A program made the translations under genes and the position numbers. DNA of 64,000 nucleotides from Manihot esculenta (lineage: Eukaryota; Streptophyta; Magnoliopsida; Malpighiales; Euphorbiaceae): contig NC_035161.2 in NCBI RefSeq assembly GCF_001659605.2, forward strand, positions 496,001 to 560,000, read 5' to 3'. Below are positions 48,546 to 60,316 of this stretch, one piece after another. The notes under the pieces are model-generated. The model worked only from the letters and a program-made list of their open reading frames with translations, searched no databases and was not told the origin of the DNA. Each line of letters starts with the position of its first letter. Position 1 is the first letter of the stretch.

Positions 48546-49179
48546 AGTGCCACTACTATCAAAACTTTTTTGTTCACATAGTGGTCTTTGAAGAAGGATT
48601 TTTATGTGACTTCCAAATGCAATAATATATTTCTTTTTTCTTTTAAAGATGAAGGATATCTTTAGTATATCTTACGATTTTGCATGTGCTCAATCTGAAA
48701 TAATTTCCTCATTATCAATGAATGGCCTCATTAGGTTTCTTTTGATGAAATCAAGTTTCATGATTGTCCCTTCTGAGTACAAGTTTTAAGTTCTATCTCC
48801 TAGTAAGATGTCACCACGAGATTATTACAATATCAAAAAAAATTTAGGTCAATTTATTGAACTAGATGTCGAATTCATGGCCAAACTTGGAATTGCCATA
48901 CAAATGCGTATTAGAGCTCTTATTTCTATTCAGAAGCCATTCATAATGGGTTTCCATTCCAAAAGCTTATATAGTCCCATTTAATGGTTTTCACTCAAAT
49001 ATGAACCCAAGGCTCTTTAATTACTTGTTATGTTTCTCAACTAGAGTCTTCGAGCCTTGTGTCATCCTTTAACTTTGCTAGAGAAACTAATGATTTTCCC
49101 TCTAGATCATAAATTCCGTAGCTTTTCAAACAATATTTTTCTTCAATTCACAAAAGAGATATTGATACAGAGTTGCTTT

Positions 49180-49875
49180 TGTAATAGCCCAGAAACCGAA
49201 CTGTTATCGGCACTAGGATCCAGATCGACTTAAGGTCGCCGGGACCCGTAGTAAGCCTACTATACTGTCTGTGTACCTGTGAAATCCCATACATGATCAT
49301 ACATTTTCTGTAAAAATTTAAAACTGTTCTCTGCTCCAAGGCTCAACCTGTGCATACACTATCTCTGTACTATAAAACCCCTACTAGAGTTCTCATACAT
49401 CTCTAGGCAGCTCAACTCATACAAAAAAAATGTTAAGCTAGGTTTTCAAATCTCATAGAAAAACATTTAAACAAACTGACCATGTATAAATAAAAGGGAT
49501 TACAACTCATAAGTCAAGCACAATTCTATACACTGTACAACATAAACTATCTCTTTATATTTACATGTCCACACTACACTATTACAATCTTAAACTCTTC
49601 TTGTACCTAGCTAACTCTCCTCTGGACTCTGAACCTGCAAAACTGTGGTGGTGGAGGGGGTGAGCTATACTAGCCCAGTGAGTAGAACATAATAAACATG
49701 TCAATAAAACATGATCTCATGAAATGCATCATCCACAGGTAAATCACATCATCTTAGAATGGACGGATCAGAAATCCCTCGAAATGAGTCTGGTCCCCTC
49801 AGGACTGTTCCAGAACTCCACATCATCTGGGTACCGTAGTACCAGGTATCTGGTCCCCGCAGGGCTGTTCCAGAA
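49180..49875 (-). mobile_element. Tekay-type LTR (X), 3' end portion
   Basis: Minus-strand LTR whose 3' terminus is at 49180 (TGTAATAGCCCAG in plus orientation). Sequence to the left is not a PBS, so this is a 3' or solo LTR; the flank GCTTT (49175-49179) is the expected target duplication. It is interrupted at 49876 by LTR Y, inside the tandem doublet. The remainder should lie beyond 64000. Confidence 0.88.
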
Positions 49876-52800
49876 TGTAATACTCGGCTAGAGTCCGGCA
49901 TTGGAATTTCTATTGTCCGGTGGAATTCGGGATGTCGGAATTCTCTAGAGGGTTTAGGATTATGTTTGCTACATGTTGTTTTAAGTGATTGATGTTTTTA
50001 AGTATAAAGGAATGAGTTTTTGGAAGAAAATGCACCAAGGCAGAGAAGCCAGTTTCGGCCGCCGAAGGAGGACTTTCGGCCGCCGAAACTGCATGACATG
50101 CGGGAGCACTTTTGGCCGCCGAAGATGGTCTGGCCAATCATCTATAAAGGGGGGTCAAAGGTCGGTGAAAGGATAAGATTTTCCTTTCTTCCCACTCACA
50201 GAGGTGAGATCATGATCTTCCTTGGGTGATCTTTGTGTTTTCTTCAATTATTTCAAAGTTTTAAGAGTTTTTATATGTTTTTAGAGTTTTTGAGCAAAAG
50301 AGCAAGTTTGGAGATTTGTGAGGAGATTTCTCCATAAACTCCACGTTGGGATCGTTCAATCTCTTGTTTAGAAGAGGTAAGTGAAGATCCTAATCCTTTT
50401 TACTTGAGTTTTGATGGTTATATGGGAGTTTGTAGGGTTATATGCATGGTTAGGTTAAGTTGAGAGTTTTGTTGATTTTGGTGTATAAGCATGTTTTGAT
50501 GTTATTTGTGATATTTGTTGAGGTTGTAAGTGAGTTTTAGACCTCTTAATGCATGTTTTATGGTATGTGCTAGTTGGGAGTAGTTGATATGCATGTTGAG
50601 TAGGTTTGGGGGGAGTTTTGCATGAAGCAGGGGAGGTTCTGCCCATTCGGACAAAACCAGGTTCGGCCACCGAAGCTTGAGTTTCGGCCGCCGAACTCCT
50701 TGTGGAGGCAATTTCGGCTGCCGAAGCCTGCCTCCGAAAATTGAGTTTCGTCTCTGGAGGCAAGGTTCTGCCGCCGAAGGTGCCGCCGAACATGCATGAG
50801 TTTCGTCTCTAGAGGGGTGTTTCGGCCGCCGAACCTGCCGCCGAAAGTGCCCTGTCCAGCCTTCTTTTGCATGTTTTATGTGATTATTTTGGAGTCTTTT
50901 AGGGGGCTTTTGGGGGAGTTTTATAGAGTTGTTCTAGAGTTAATTGAGTCCCTCATATGTGTCCACCTGTGTAGGTGCGGACCAGAGGAATCAGAGAGAA
51001 CAGCAGTGAGCACTGCTTCAGGACCTGCAGAGTCAGTTCAGAGTCAGACCAGAGGTGAGTGGAACTGAACTTAAATTTTGATAAAGGATTTTACATCTTT
51101 AGCATGCTTCATGCATCATGATGATTATAGGCTTGTTTGCATTAGTACACACTATTATGTGGCATTGCATTATCCTTGTACTTGGCATGGCTCCTTGTAC
51201 ATTGCGTATGTGTTGAATGGACATAGCAGGGATTCACTAGCCCGCCAGGAAGGTTCTGGAATAGCCTTACGAGGACCAGATACCTTGTACTACGGTACCT
51301 AGATGATGTGGAGTTCTGGAACAGCCCTACGGGGACCAGGCACAATTTGAGGGAATTTTTGTAATGACCCGGAAATCCGACCCGTTACCGGCGCTAGGAT
51401 CCAGATCGGCTTAAGGCCGCCGGGACCCGTAGCAAGCCTACATACCTCCTGTAAACCTGTGGAATCCCATATATAACAACATATACATGATCTGTAAAAA
51501 ATTTTCTTTTCTCTTATCCAAGCAAAACCTGTGCATGCACAAAATCATACATAAACCCCACACTGGAGTCCTCATCAAATACTCCAATGGGGTATCATCA
51601 TCATACATATCAGCTTGGATAATCATGGTCATTAACATCATTACTCATTAGACACTCTGTACATAATGGGGATTCACACACCTCTAGGTCAAGCACTACT
51701 ATAATCCTCAATACATCATCAAATCATTCATTACATTACATGGTCATAAATACTCATTACATCATGTTCATGTCCACTACTATCTATTACAACATGTATG
51801 ACTTAACTTCACTCTAGCCGACTTCCTGGTCTATCCTGTACCTGCAACTCTGGGGATAAAGGGAGTGGGGTGAGCTACTAGAGCCCAGTGAGCAGAATAA
51901 TAAAACATCAATTTAAATCATGCTTTCATGTATGCGCCATAACACAAACATTTCACAACAAGGATGAACTTGTCACCATTTAGCCCCTATCTTTCTTACT
52001 TATACATGCCGGGGGCGTAGAGCCGTAGCAGGCACACCCGGACTTCCATAATCTGTCATAGTGCCAGGGGCGTAGAGCCGTAGCAGGCACACCTGGACTC
52101 ACATAGGCTATCATGACATACAAGGGCTAATGGATCATTCAACATTCATCCACATCAACAACAAAGTATGCAATGCAACATATTCGTGAATTCTAATGCA
52201 AACAACCTAATATATCTCATGGAATTCATGATGCGTGAATCATGCTAAAACATTTCATTAATTTGCTTTAAAACTTAAAGTTTATTCCACTCACCTCTGG
52301 CTAGCTCTGAAGAGACTCTGAAGCAGCTGGCTCACTGCTGGGGGTCTCGGTTCCTCGGGTTCGAACCTACACAGGTGGACTCAAATGAGGGACCAAACAT
52401 ACATGAATATGACTCTAAAATACTCCCCAAAAACCCCCTAAAACATCCTGAAACATCACCTGAAAACATGCAAGAAATGGCTGAACAGGGCACTTTCGGC
52501 GGCAGGTTCGGCGGCCGAAAGTCCTTCTGCAGCCGAAAGTCATGCAGGTTCGGCGGCACTTTCGGCGGCCGAACCTCCCAGACAGAGACGAAACTTGAGT
52601 TTCGGGGGCAGGCTTCGGCAGCCGAAACTGCCTCCACAAGGGGGTTCGGCGGCCGAAAGTCACTTCGGCGGCCGAACCTGAGTTTCTGCCGAAGGGCAGA
52701 AACTTGGCTCCCTTGTGTCCACAGCCTCCAAAACGCCTCAAAACATGCATAAACTTGTTTCTACACATGCATACACATCATACATCACACCTAGGGGTCT

Positions 52801-53588
52801 CAAACTATAATATACCCCAACTACAACACTTCAAACAACACATTTCCAACATACATTGTTCAATCACAACATAAACCTAACAACAAGCCTAAACATGCAT
52901 TCTACCCATAGATCTTGCATAAAACTTATTTAAAACACATAAGGAGCTTAAGATCGGCTCTTACCTCTTGAAGATCGAGAGGGAGACGACCTAAACTTGG
53001 AGATCCACGAAAATGAGCTCCTGAGTTCCCAAAGCTCCAAAACTTGTTTCAAAAGCTTAAATCTTCAAAACCAAGTGAAAACAAGTGAAAATCTTGAAAG
53101 ATTTAGAGGAAGAACATCAAAAATGGGTGAGAGACGGCGGAAAGCTCACCTTGGCCGAAAATGGGGAAAAAGCTCGCCCGTTTTCAGCTAAGGGACCCTT
53201 TTATAGTGGCTGGCCAGACCACGTTCGGGGGCCGAATGTGCCTCCGCATCCATGAAATGTTCGGCGGCCGAACTTGACTTTCGGCGGCCGAACCTGGGTT
53301 TTCCTCCAAAGATTTTTCATGCAAAAACTCATTTAATTTCTTACTTAAAAACATGAAATACATGAAAACATTTCATAAAATCATAGTTTTACCCTTCTAG
53401 AGGTTTCCGACATCCGAGGTCCCACCGGACGGTAGGGATTCCGATACCGGAGTCTAGCCGGGTATTACAATTTTGATCCGTCCATTCCGAGATATGTGAT
53501 TACTTGTGGATGATGCATTTCATGAGATCATGTTTTATTAACATGTTTTATATGTTCTACTCACTGGGCTAGTATAGCTCACCCCCTC
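49876..53588 (+). mobile_element. Tekay-type LTR (Y), split, 3' end off window
   Basis: Plus-strand LTR starting TGTAATACTCGG at 49876 (flank CAGAA). TATA about 50141-50150, GCCGCC repeats 50055-50125 and 50660-50845, doublet near 51250 and 51312. It is interrupted by solo LTR Z (51360-53469), resumes 53475-53588, then is cut by E4 at 53589. Its 3' end must lie right of the window. Confidence 0.88.
51360..53469 (-). mobile_element. Tekay-type solo LTR (Z)
   Basis: LTR of 2110 bp with a perfect target duplication ATTTT (51355-51359 and 53470-53474). Minus strand, from TGTAATGACCCGG to GGGTATTACA. It belongs to the E2-like subfamily, with two copies of the CGTAGAGCCGTAGCAGGCAC doublet near 52015-52095. 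No internal region. Confidence 0.93.
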
Positions 53589-55594
53589 TGTAACGACTCG
53601 AAAATCGAACCGCTACCAGCGCTAGGATCCAGGCCGACTTAAGGTCGTCGGGACCCGTAGCAAGCCTACTAGACTCTCTGTGTACCTGCCAAAACTCATA
53701 CCTGATCATGGGTAAAAATTTTTCTTAAAAACCAAGGCTCAACCTGTGTATACACATCATCTGAAAACAACTCATAAATCATATGCTAGAGCACTCATCA
53801 CAGCCCTAGACAAATCACAACTGTAGATGTTAAGCCTGGTTATTCTCATAACAAACATAAGCAGATAAAAACTCAGACCATGTATAGAAAATTTATAAAT
53901 ACATATGGGTCAAGCACAAGTTTACGTTCTATACAATGTTTTGAAACTTTATTTGTACATTTATTTACAACACTATCCATGTCCACATCTAAACTGTACA
54001 ACTCTTCTACCCTTACTAAAGTCCTGCTACCTTCCCATTCCACCTGAACCTGCAAAATCTGGGATGACGGGAGAGGAATGAGCTATACTAGCCCAGTGAG
54101 TAGAACAATAAAACAAAACATCAAGTCATGCTTTCATGAAATGCATCACTGCACAAGTAATCACAGCAAGGAATGGACAGAGTCGAAAAACCCACTGTAC
54201 TATGCTTGGCCCGAAGGCTCGCAGGACTTCAGTTCACACATAAACTATGCCCGGCCCAAAGGCTCGCAGGACTTCAGTGCACACAATAAAGCTGTTGGGT
54301 TATCGAATCCGTGCAATGTCCATTCCATAACATCACAGATCAAACAAATGCAACATATTCGTGATTTCTAATGCATACACCCTATATACATCATGATGCA
54401 TGAATCATGTAATGAACATTAGTTAAAAAGTCATAAAGTCTAGTTCCACTCACCTCAGAATGACTCTGATCAAACTCTGGGCAACTATCCCTGCGGGTCT
54501 ACGGGGTTCCTCCGGTCCGATCCTACACAGGTGGACTCAAAATGAGGGACCAAACTCACTCAAAATATCTCTAAAAACTCCCCAAGAACCCCCCCTGAAC
54601 ATCCTCAAAAGATCACAAAAAGCATGCAAAGGAAGGCTGGACAGGGCACTTTCGGGGGCAAGTTCGGCGGCCGAAAGTCCCTTCCAGAGACGAAACTCAT
54701 GCATGTTCGGCGGCACCTTCGGCGGCCGAACCTTGCCTCCAGAGACGAAACTCAATTTTCGGAGGCAGGCTTCGGCAGCCGAAACTGCCTCCACAAAGGG
54801 GTTCGGCGGCCGAACTTGGTTTTGCCCGAAGGGCAGAACCAGCTCTGTTCTTATACACACAGCCTCCCATCCAACTCGAACATGCATAACAACAAGCCAC
54901 AACTTGCATATCCTCAAAAACATGCATAAAGGGGTCCTAAACTAGCTTTAATACTTCACCAAAACAACCTTATATCCTCAAATAACATGCCATCAACATA
55001 AACACCCTAAAAAACCTAACATGCAACTTTCCCTCAAAACTCCCTAATTCCTTTACAAAACATGAAAGGGTGCTTAAAATCATTACTCACCTCTTAATAA
55101 CAAAGGAATAAAGGATTCTATCGTGGCAAAACTGAAGAAAACAATCCAAGTTGCAATTTCTTGATCTTTTTGTTCAAAACTTCAAAAAAACCATAAAACT
55201 CATTAAAACTCCAAAGAATTTGAAGAAAATCATGAAAAATCACCTTAGGTAGATTTGAAGCTCACCTCTGGCAGTAGATGGAGAGAAAAATCTATCCATC
55301 AACCGACTTTGACTCCCTTTTTATAGGTGGATGGCCAGACCACCTTCGGCAGCCGCTTGGTGCCTCCAAAACCATGCAAGGTTCGGCGGCCGAAACTCAC
55401 TTTCGGCGGCCGAACCTGGCTGTTTTCCCTTGGTGCTTTTCTTTCAAAACTCACTTCATTTATATACTTAAAATTTAAAAAAAAACTTAAAAAAAAACTT
55501 TAAAACATACCTAATACCCTTCCTAAGAATTTCACCATCTGGAATTCCACCGGACAGTGGAAATTCCGATACCGGACTCTAGCCGGGTATTACA
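53589..55594 (-). mobile_element. E4 3' LTR
   Basis: LTR of 2006 bp, complete. TATA on the minus strand at about 55316-55326. Doublet near 54201 and 54246 (period 45). GCCGCC-type repeats at 54650-54820 and 55345-55420. Its first 370 bases in transcription order (55594 to 55222) are repeated at 55836-56209 as part of the tandem duplication. Confidence 0.92.
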
Positions 55595-56451
55595 TTCTCT
55601 CCCCCTTAAGAACATTCGTCCTCGAATGTTCCTCAAACAAACAATACAAAAGAGGAGAACCCTCACAAAACACATAAAATTAACCTCAAACAGGTATGGA
55701 TATTGCTGAAGCATAGATTCCCTTGTCTCCCAAGTGCATTCTTCTAAATTGTGGTGGTTCCATAAAACTTTCACCATTGCGATTTCCTTGTTCCTCAGCT
55801 TTCTAATCTGCGTGTCTAAGATCCTCACTGTAACAGAAGAAAATCATGAAAAATCACCTTAGGTAGATTTGAAGCTCACCTCTGGCAGTAGATGGAGAGA
55901 AAAATCTATCCATCAACCGACTTTGACTCCCTTTTTATAGGTGGATGGCCAGACCACCTTCGGCAGCCGCTTGGTGCCTCCAAAACCATGCAAGGTTCGG
56001 CGGCCGAAACTCACTTTCGGCGGCCGAACCTGGCTGTTTTCCCTTGGTGCTTTTCTTTCAAAACTCACTTCATTTATATACTTAAAATTTAAAAAAAAAA
56101 CTTAAAAAAAAACTTTAAAACATACCTAATACCCTTCCTAAGAATTCCACCATCTGGAATTCCACCGGACAGTGGAAATTCCGATACCGGACTCTAGCCG
56201 GGTATTACATTCTCTCCCCCTTAAGAACATTCGTCCTCGAATGTTCCTCAAACAAACAATACAAAAGAGGAGAACCCTCACAAAACACATAAAATTAACC
56301 TCAAACAGGTATGGATATTGCTGAAGCATAGATTCCCTTGTCTCCCAAGTGCATTCTTCTAAATTGTGGTGGTTCCATAAAACTTTCACCATTGCGATTT
56401 CCTTGTTCCTCAGCTTTCTAATCTGCGTGTCTAAGATCCTCACTGTAACAG
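55222..56451 (-). repeat. 614-615-bp tandem duplication of LTR start, polypurine tract and pol end
   Basis: 55222-55836 and 55836-56451 are nearly identical direct copies (one A-run length change near 56090). Each holds the start of the E4 3' LTR, polypurine tract, hairpin and last about 30 codons of pol. The first copy ends in TGTAACAG (55829-55836), which are the first 8 bases of the palindromic insertion at 56444, so the duplication happened after that insertion, with the breakpoint just inside it. Confidence 0.93.
55595..55835 (-). pseudogene. E4 pol C-terminus, outer duplicate, with polypurine tract and hairpin
   Basis: Polypurine tract complement at 55595-55607 and hairpin GAACATTCG / CGAATGTTC at 55610-55631 (loop differs from E1). 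The chromodomain end [15 protein letters not shown]...QQYPYLF is encoded from 55828 leftward. A 1-bp loss at the stop codon lets the frame run through the polypurine tract into the LTR (to 55532). The inner copy (56210-56443) has the same lesion, with its hairpin at 56225-56246. Confidence 0.85.
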
Positions 56452-57038
56452 CCCGGACGTGATCCCCGGCACTGTTACCGCTCACGGCCCAGGGCTATCC
56501 CTCGCCTGGCCTCTTGCCACCTCGGGCTTTCCACTGGCGTCGTGAACAGCTCTTAACATCCATTCACCCTCACGGGTTCCTGGCAGGATTTGTCCCCTTG
56601 GGTTCTTGCATCGAATGCATCCTTCCCCAAGTGGATTTGGCCCAAATTTCCCTTTGGAAATTAGGTCGCCTCCCCCACTACTCGAACCCTTGACCTCCCA
56701 CTTTAAGGGAATAGTCTGGTGAGAGTGAGTACCAATTGTTCCAAACAATTGGTACTCACTCTCACCAGACTATTCCCTTAAAGTGGGAGGTCAAGGGTTC
56801 GAGCAGTGGGGGAGGCGACCTAATTTCCCAAGGGAAATTTGGGCCAAATCCACTTGGGGAAGGATGCGTTTGACGAGAACCCAAGGGGACAAATCCTGCC
56901 CGGAACCCGTGAGGGTGAAGGGATGTTAAGAGCTGCTCACGACGCCAGTGGAAAGCCCGAGGTGGCAAGAGGCCAGGCGAGGGATAGCCCTGGGCCGTGA
57001 GTGGTAATAGTGCCGTGCGTACGGGCCGGGCTGTTACA
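56444..57038. mobile_element. 595-bp near-palindromic foldback element with Tekay-like ends
   Basis: Insertion in E4 pol with a perfect 5-bp target duplication CTCAC (56439-56443 and 57039-57043). The two arms, 56444-56740 and 56744-57038, are inverted copies with roughly 6-8 percent mismatch and a 3-nt centre. Outer ends read TGTAACAGCCCGG and CCGGGCTGTTACA, the same as the 3' terminus of E1-type LTRs. Near the centre each arm has a tRNA-like pair: TTGGTACTCACT (56749-56760, A-box-like) and GGTTCGAGC (56796-56804, B-box-like); the left arm mirrors them. No protein is encoded: open frames in it are antisense or read-through. I know no described family with this build. Confidence 0.85.
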
Positions 57039-58546
57039 CTCACTGGCTGCTTTATATAAGTGAGATCTCCAAGGATCTCCACATCAGGCTCCTGAAGAAC
57101 CTTACTCGGATCAGACACAAATTTCCGTAGCAGAGAAACATGGAAAACTGGATGAATCCTTTCCATGGAAGCAGGTAAATCCAGCTTATACGACACATTC
57201 CCAATCTTTTGCAAAATCTCAAAGGGTCCGATGTATAGTGGAGCTAGTTTACCATTTTTCCCAAAACGAACCACCCCTTTCATTGGAGACACTTTCAGCA
57301 ACACCATATCACCTTTCTGAAACTCTATTTGTTTTCTGCGGATGTCTGCATAGCTCTTCTGCCTACTAACAGCAGTCTTGATTCGTTCTCTGATAATGGG
57401 CACCACTCTGCTGGTAATCTCTACTAGTTCAGGCCCTGCAAGAGCCTTTTCTCCCACTTCTTCCCAGCATACCGGTGATCTGCACTTCCTTCCATAGAGA
57501 GCTTCATAAGGAGCCATCCCAATGCTAGCATGATGACTGTTATTGTAGGCGAACTCCACCAAAGGTAGATGTTGCTTCCAAGAACCGCCAAAGTCTAGCA
57601 TACACATTCTGAGCATATCCTCTATCGTCTAGATGGTCCTCTCTGACTGTCCGTCCGTCTGAGGATGAAATGCAGTGCTAAAATTCAACCTTGTGCCCAA
57701 AGCATCCTGCAGACTCCGCCAGAACCTGGAGGTGAACTGAGGTCCCCTATCTGACACAATAGACACTGGAACTCCATGCAGTCTCACTATCTCTTCTACA
57801 TAAATCTGTGCTAGTTTGTCCACAGAATAGTCGCTCCTGACAGGAATAAAATGAGCAGATTTGGTTAATCTGTCCACGACCACCCAAATGGAGTCTATCC
57901 TGTTGGATACTGCCGGTAATCCCACCACGAAATCCATAGCTATACTTTCCCATTTCCACTCTGGAATAGGTAGTGGGTTAAGCATTTCAGCCGGCTTCTG
58001 ATGCTCTAGTTTCACCCTCTGACAAACTTCACAAGCTGATACAAACTGTGCTATCTCTCTTTTCATAGCTGGCCACCAATACAGCTTCTTCAAGTCTTGA
58101 TACATCTTGGTGGCTCCAGGGTGAACACTGTATCTTGCACTATGTGCTTCCCTCAAAATGTCTTCTTTCAAACTTTCATTACCTGGTACACACAATCTAT
58201 TCCCGTAGCGGAGAATCCCTGAGCTATCAAATCTGAATTTTGCACTGTTGCCTGACTGAACAGTCCTGACAATTTTCATTAATTCAAGATCCTCATGCTG
58301 TTTTTGAGCCACCTGCTCAAGAAATATGGGCGTTACTCTCATCTGGGCTACCAGTGCACCTGTACCAGGCAATTCTAACTGAAGACCTTCATCTAAGAGT
58401 CTGTAAAACTCTGCCACCACTGGTCTCCTTACTGCTGCTATATGAGACAAACTGTCAAGAGATTTCCGGCTAAGAGCGTCTGCTACTACATTTGCTTTAC
58501 CCGGATGGTACTGAATTTTGCAATCATAGTCACTGAGCAGTTCAAC
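57039..58546 (-). pseudogene. E4 integrase and chromodomain start
   Basis: Minus-strand continuation of gag-pol after a TGA at 58547. The frame is open from 58546 to a TAG at 57629-57631 (Gln in relatives, in the IQTIEDML segment), then open again to the hairpin insertion. Integrase zinc motif (HSARYSVH, CEVCQ), MDFVVG, VSDRGP and GQSERT are all present, then the GKLAPLYIGP region. After 57039 the natural frame is interrupted by the hairpin and resumes at 56443 with [10 protein letters not shown]. Without the stop this domain would look intact. Confidence 0.88.
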
Positions 58547-60316
58547 TCATCTCCTCTGCCTCAGGTTTAACTCCCTTTGACTCAAGATGTACTGTAAGCT
58601 TTTATGATCTGTGAAAATTTCGCATTTTACCCCATAAAGGTAATGTCTCCACATCTTAAGTGCAAAAATCACCGCTGCCATCTCCAGGTCGTGTGTAGGG
58701 TAATTTAACTCATGTTTCTTCAGCTGTCTAGAAGCATAGGCAATCACCTTGTCGTTCTGCATTAACACACAACCCAGTCCCACTCGGGACGCATCACAGA
58801 ATACTGTGAAGTCCTCTCCACTAGCAGGCAGTGCTAAAACCGGGGCTGTCGTCAATCTCTTCTTTAACTCCTCAAAACTCTCTTCGCACTGATCTGCCCA
58901 TATAAACTTTTGATTCTTCCTTGTCAACCTGGTCAAAGGAGCTGCTATTTTGGAAAAATCCTGTACAAACCTTTTGTAATAACCCGCTAAACCCAAGAAA
59001 CTCTTGATCTCTGTCACTATAGTGGGTCTAGGCCAGTTAGCTACAGCCTCTATCTTTTTGGGGTCTACTGCTATGCCCTCTGCTGAAACTACATGCCCCA
59101 GAAAAGATACGCTCCTTAACCAGAACTCACACTTGGAGAACTTAGCATATAAGCCATGTTCTCTCAGGGTCTGCAGAACTATTCTCAAATGTTGGGCATG
59201 CTCAACTTCATTTCTGGAGTACACTAGGATGTCATCAATGAAGACGATAATGAAGTGATCCAGATACTGCCTGAATACTCTGTTCATGAGGTCCATAAAT
59301 GCTGCTGGGGCATTAGTTAACCCAAACGGCATTACCAGGAATTCATAATGCCCATATCTAGTTCTGAAGGTTGTCTTTGGCACATCTACTCCCCTGACTT
59401 TCAACTGATGATATCCGGATCTCAGATCTATCTTGGAAAAGCAACCTGCTCCAGCTAACTGGTCAAATAGATCATCAATCCGAGGTAGGGGATACTTATT
59501 CTTAGTAGTGACCTTGTTCAACTGTCTGTAGTCGATACAAAGTCTAAAGGATCCATCCTTCTTTCTGACAAATAACACTGGAGCACCCCAAGGTGAGGTA
59601 CTAGGGCGGATGAAACCCTTATCTACCAAGTCCTGAAGTTGCTCTTTCAACTCTTTAAGTTCTGCTGTTGCCATCCTGTAGGGAGGAATAGAGATAGGTC
59701 TAGTACCTGGTAGCAGTTTGATCTCAAACTCTATCTCCCTATCAGGTGGTAACCCTGGAAGTTCATCTGGAAAAACATCTAGAAACTCATTAACTACTGG
59801 CATAGATGCTGGTTCCTTAACTTGATTATCCGGCTCCCTCACGTGAGCTAGAAATCCCTGACACCCTCTCCTCAACAATCTACGAGCCTGGAGGGCTGAT
59901 ATCAAGCCTCTAGGCGTGCCCCTCCTGTCTCCTCTGAAGACACACTCATACCCATCCTGATCTCTAAACACAACTACCTTATTCCTACAGTCCAAAGTGG
60001 CACCGTGTATAGATAGCCAGTCCATCCCTAGAATGACATCAAAATCCGTCAACTCTAGAACCACCAGGTCAGCTGGAAGGCATCTATCCTCAATGAACAC
60101 TGGACTGAAACGACAGACTGTCTCTGTCAAAGATGGGTCACACTTGGGTCCACTGACCCAGAGAGGACACTCCAAACTAGAGACCATCAAACCCAACCTC
60201 TCGACGGCCCTTGAAGCAATAAAAGAGTGAGAAGCACCAGGGTCCATCAAAGCATACACATCCATACACCCAATGATGAGATTACCTGACACCACAGTGT
60301 TGGAAGTGTCGGCCTC
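58547..60316 (-). CDS. E4 protease, reverse transcriptase and RNase H
   Basis: Open stretch bounded by TAG at 60317-60319 and TGA at 58547-58549. Retropepsin motif MDPGASHSF is intact, followed by the link [18 protein letters not shown] (YRQLNK, SGYHQL, MPFGL, FIDD near 59235) and RNase H ([14 protein letters not shown]). The TGA replaces the Trp of RRWVELL. No frameshift is seen here. The first Met at 60295 is internal, not a natural start. Confidence 0.9.
   Translation of the reverse strand, partial: EADTSNTVVSGNLIIGCMDVYALMDPGASHSFIASRAVERLGLMVSSLECPLWVSGPKCDPSLTETVCRFSPVFIEDRCLPADLVVLELTDFDVILGMDWLSIHGATLDCRNKVVVFRDQDGYECVFRGDRRGTPRGLISALQARRLLRRGCQGFLAHVREPDNQVKEPASMPVVNEFLDVFPDELPGLPPDREIEFEIKLLPGTRPISIPPYRMATAELKELKEQLQDLVDKGFIRPSTSPWGAPVLFVRKKDGSFRLCIDYRQLNKVTTKNKYPLPRIDDLFDQLAGAGCFSKIDLRSGYHQLKVRGVDVPKTTFRTRYGHYEFLVMPFGLTNAPAAFMDLMNRVFRQYLDHFIIVFIDDILVYSRNEVEHAQHLRIVLQTLREHGLYAKFSKCEFWLRSVSFLGHVVSAEGIAVDPKKIEAVANWPRPTIVTEIKSFLGLAGYYKRFVQDFSKIAAPLTRLTRKNQKFIWADQCEESFEELKKRLTTAPVLALPASGEDFTVFCDASRVGLGCVLMQNDKVIAYASRQLKKHELNYPTHDLEMAAVIFALKMWRHYLYGVKCEIFTDHKSLQYILSQRELNLRQRR

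Larger units (their letters stand above)
47941..49179. other. AT-rich interval without recognised genes
   Basis: The only part of the window outside recognised elements. Contents: an (AT)n tract at 48029-48055, poly-T and poly-pyrimidine runs near 48250-48300, and an imperfect triple repeat at 48464-48545. Open frames are under 80 codons with no familiar motif. It may be old host intergenic DNA or a decayed element; I see no support for a gene. Confidence 0.5.

Noticed and set aside
49910..50137. Recurrent small open frames rich in PPSAAE / RRPKVP / GGRT motifs
   Set aside because: They are translations of the GCC-repeat DNA of LTRs in various frames, occur on both strands, and have no consistent start or domain.
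56482..56748. Protein-coding gene in the palindrome
   Set aside because: The frame comes from one arm of an inverted repeat, has no known domain, and the opposite arm does not keep it.
56444..57038. Palindrome as a sequencing or assembly foldback artefact
   Set aside because: Arms differ at a number of sites, mostly near the ends, and a perfect target duplication flanks the unit; an artefact would give identical arms without a target repeat.
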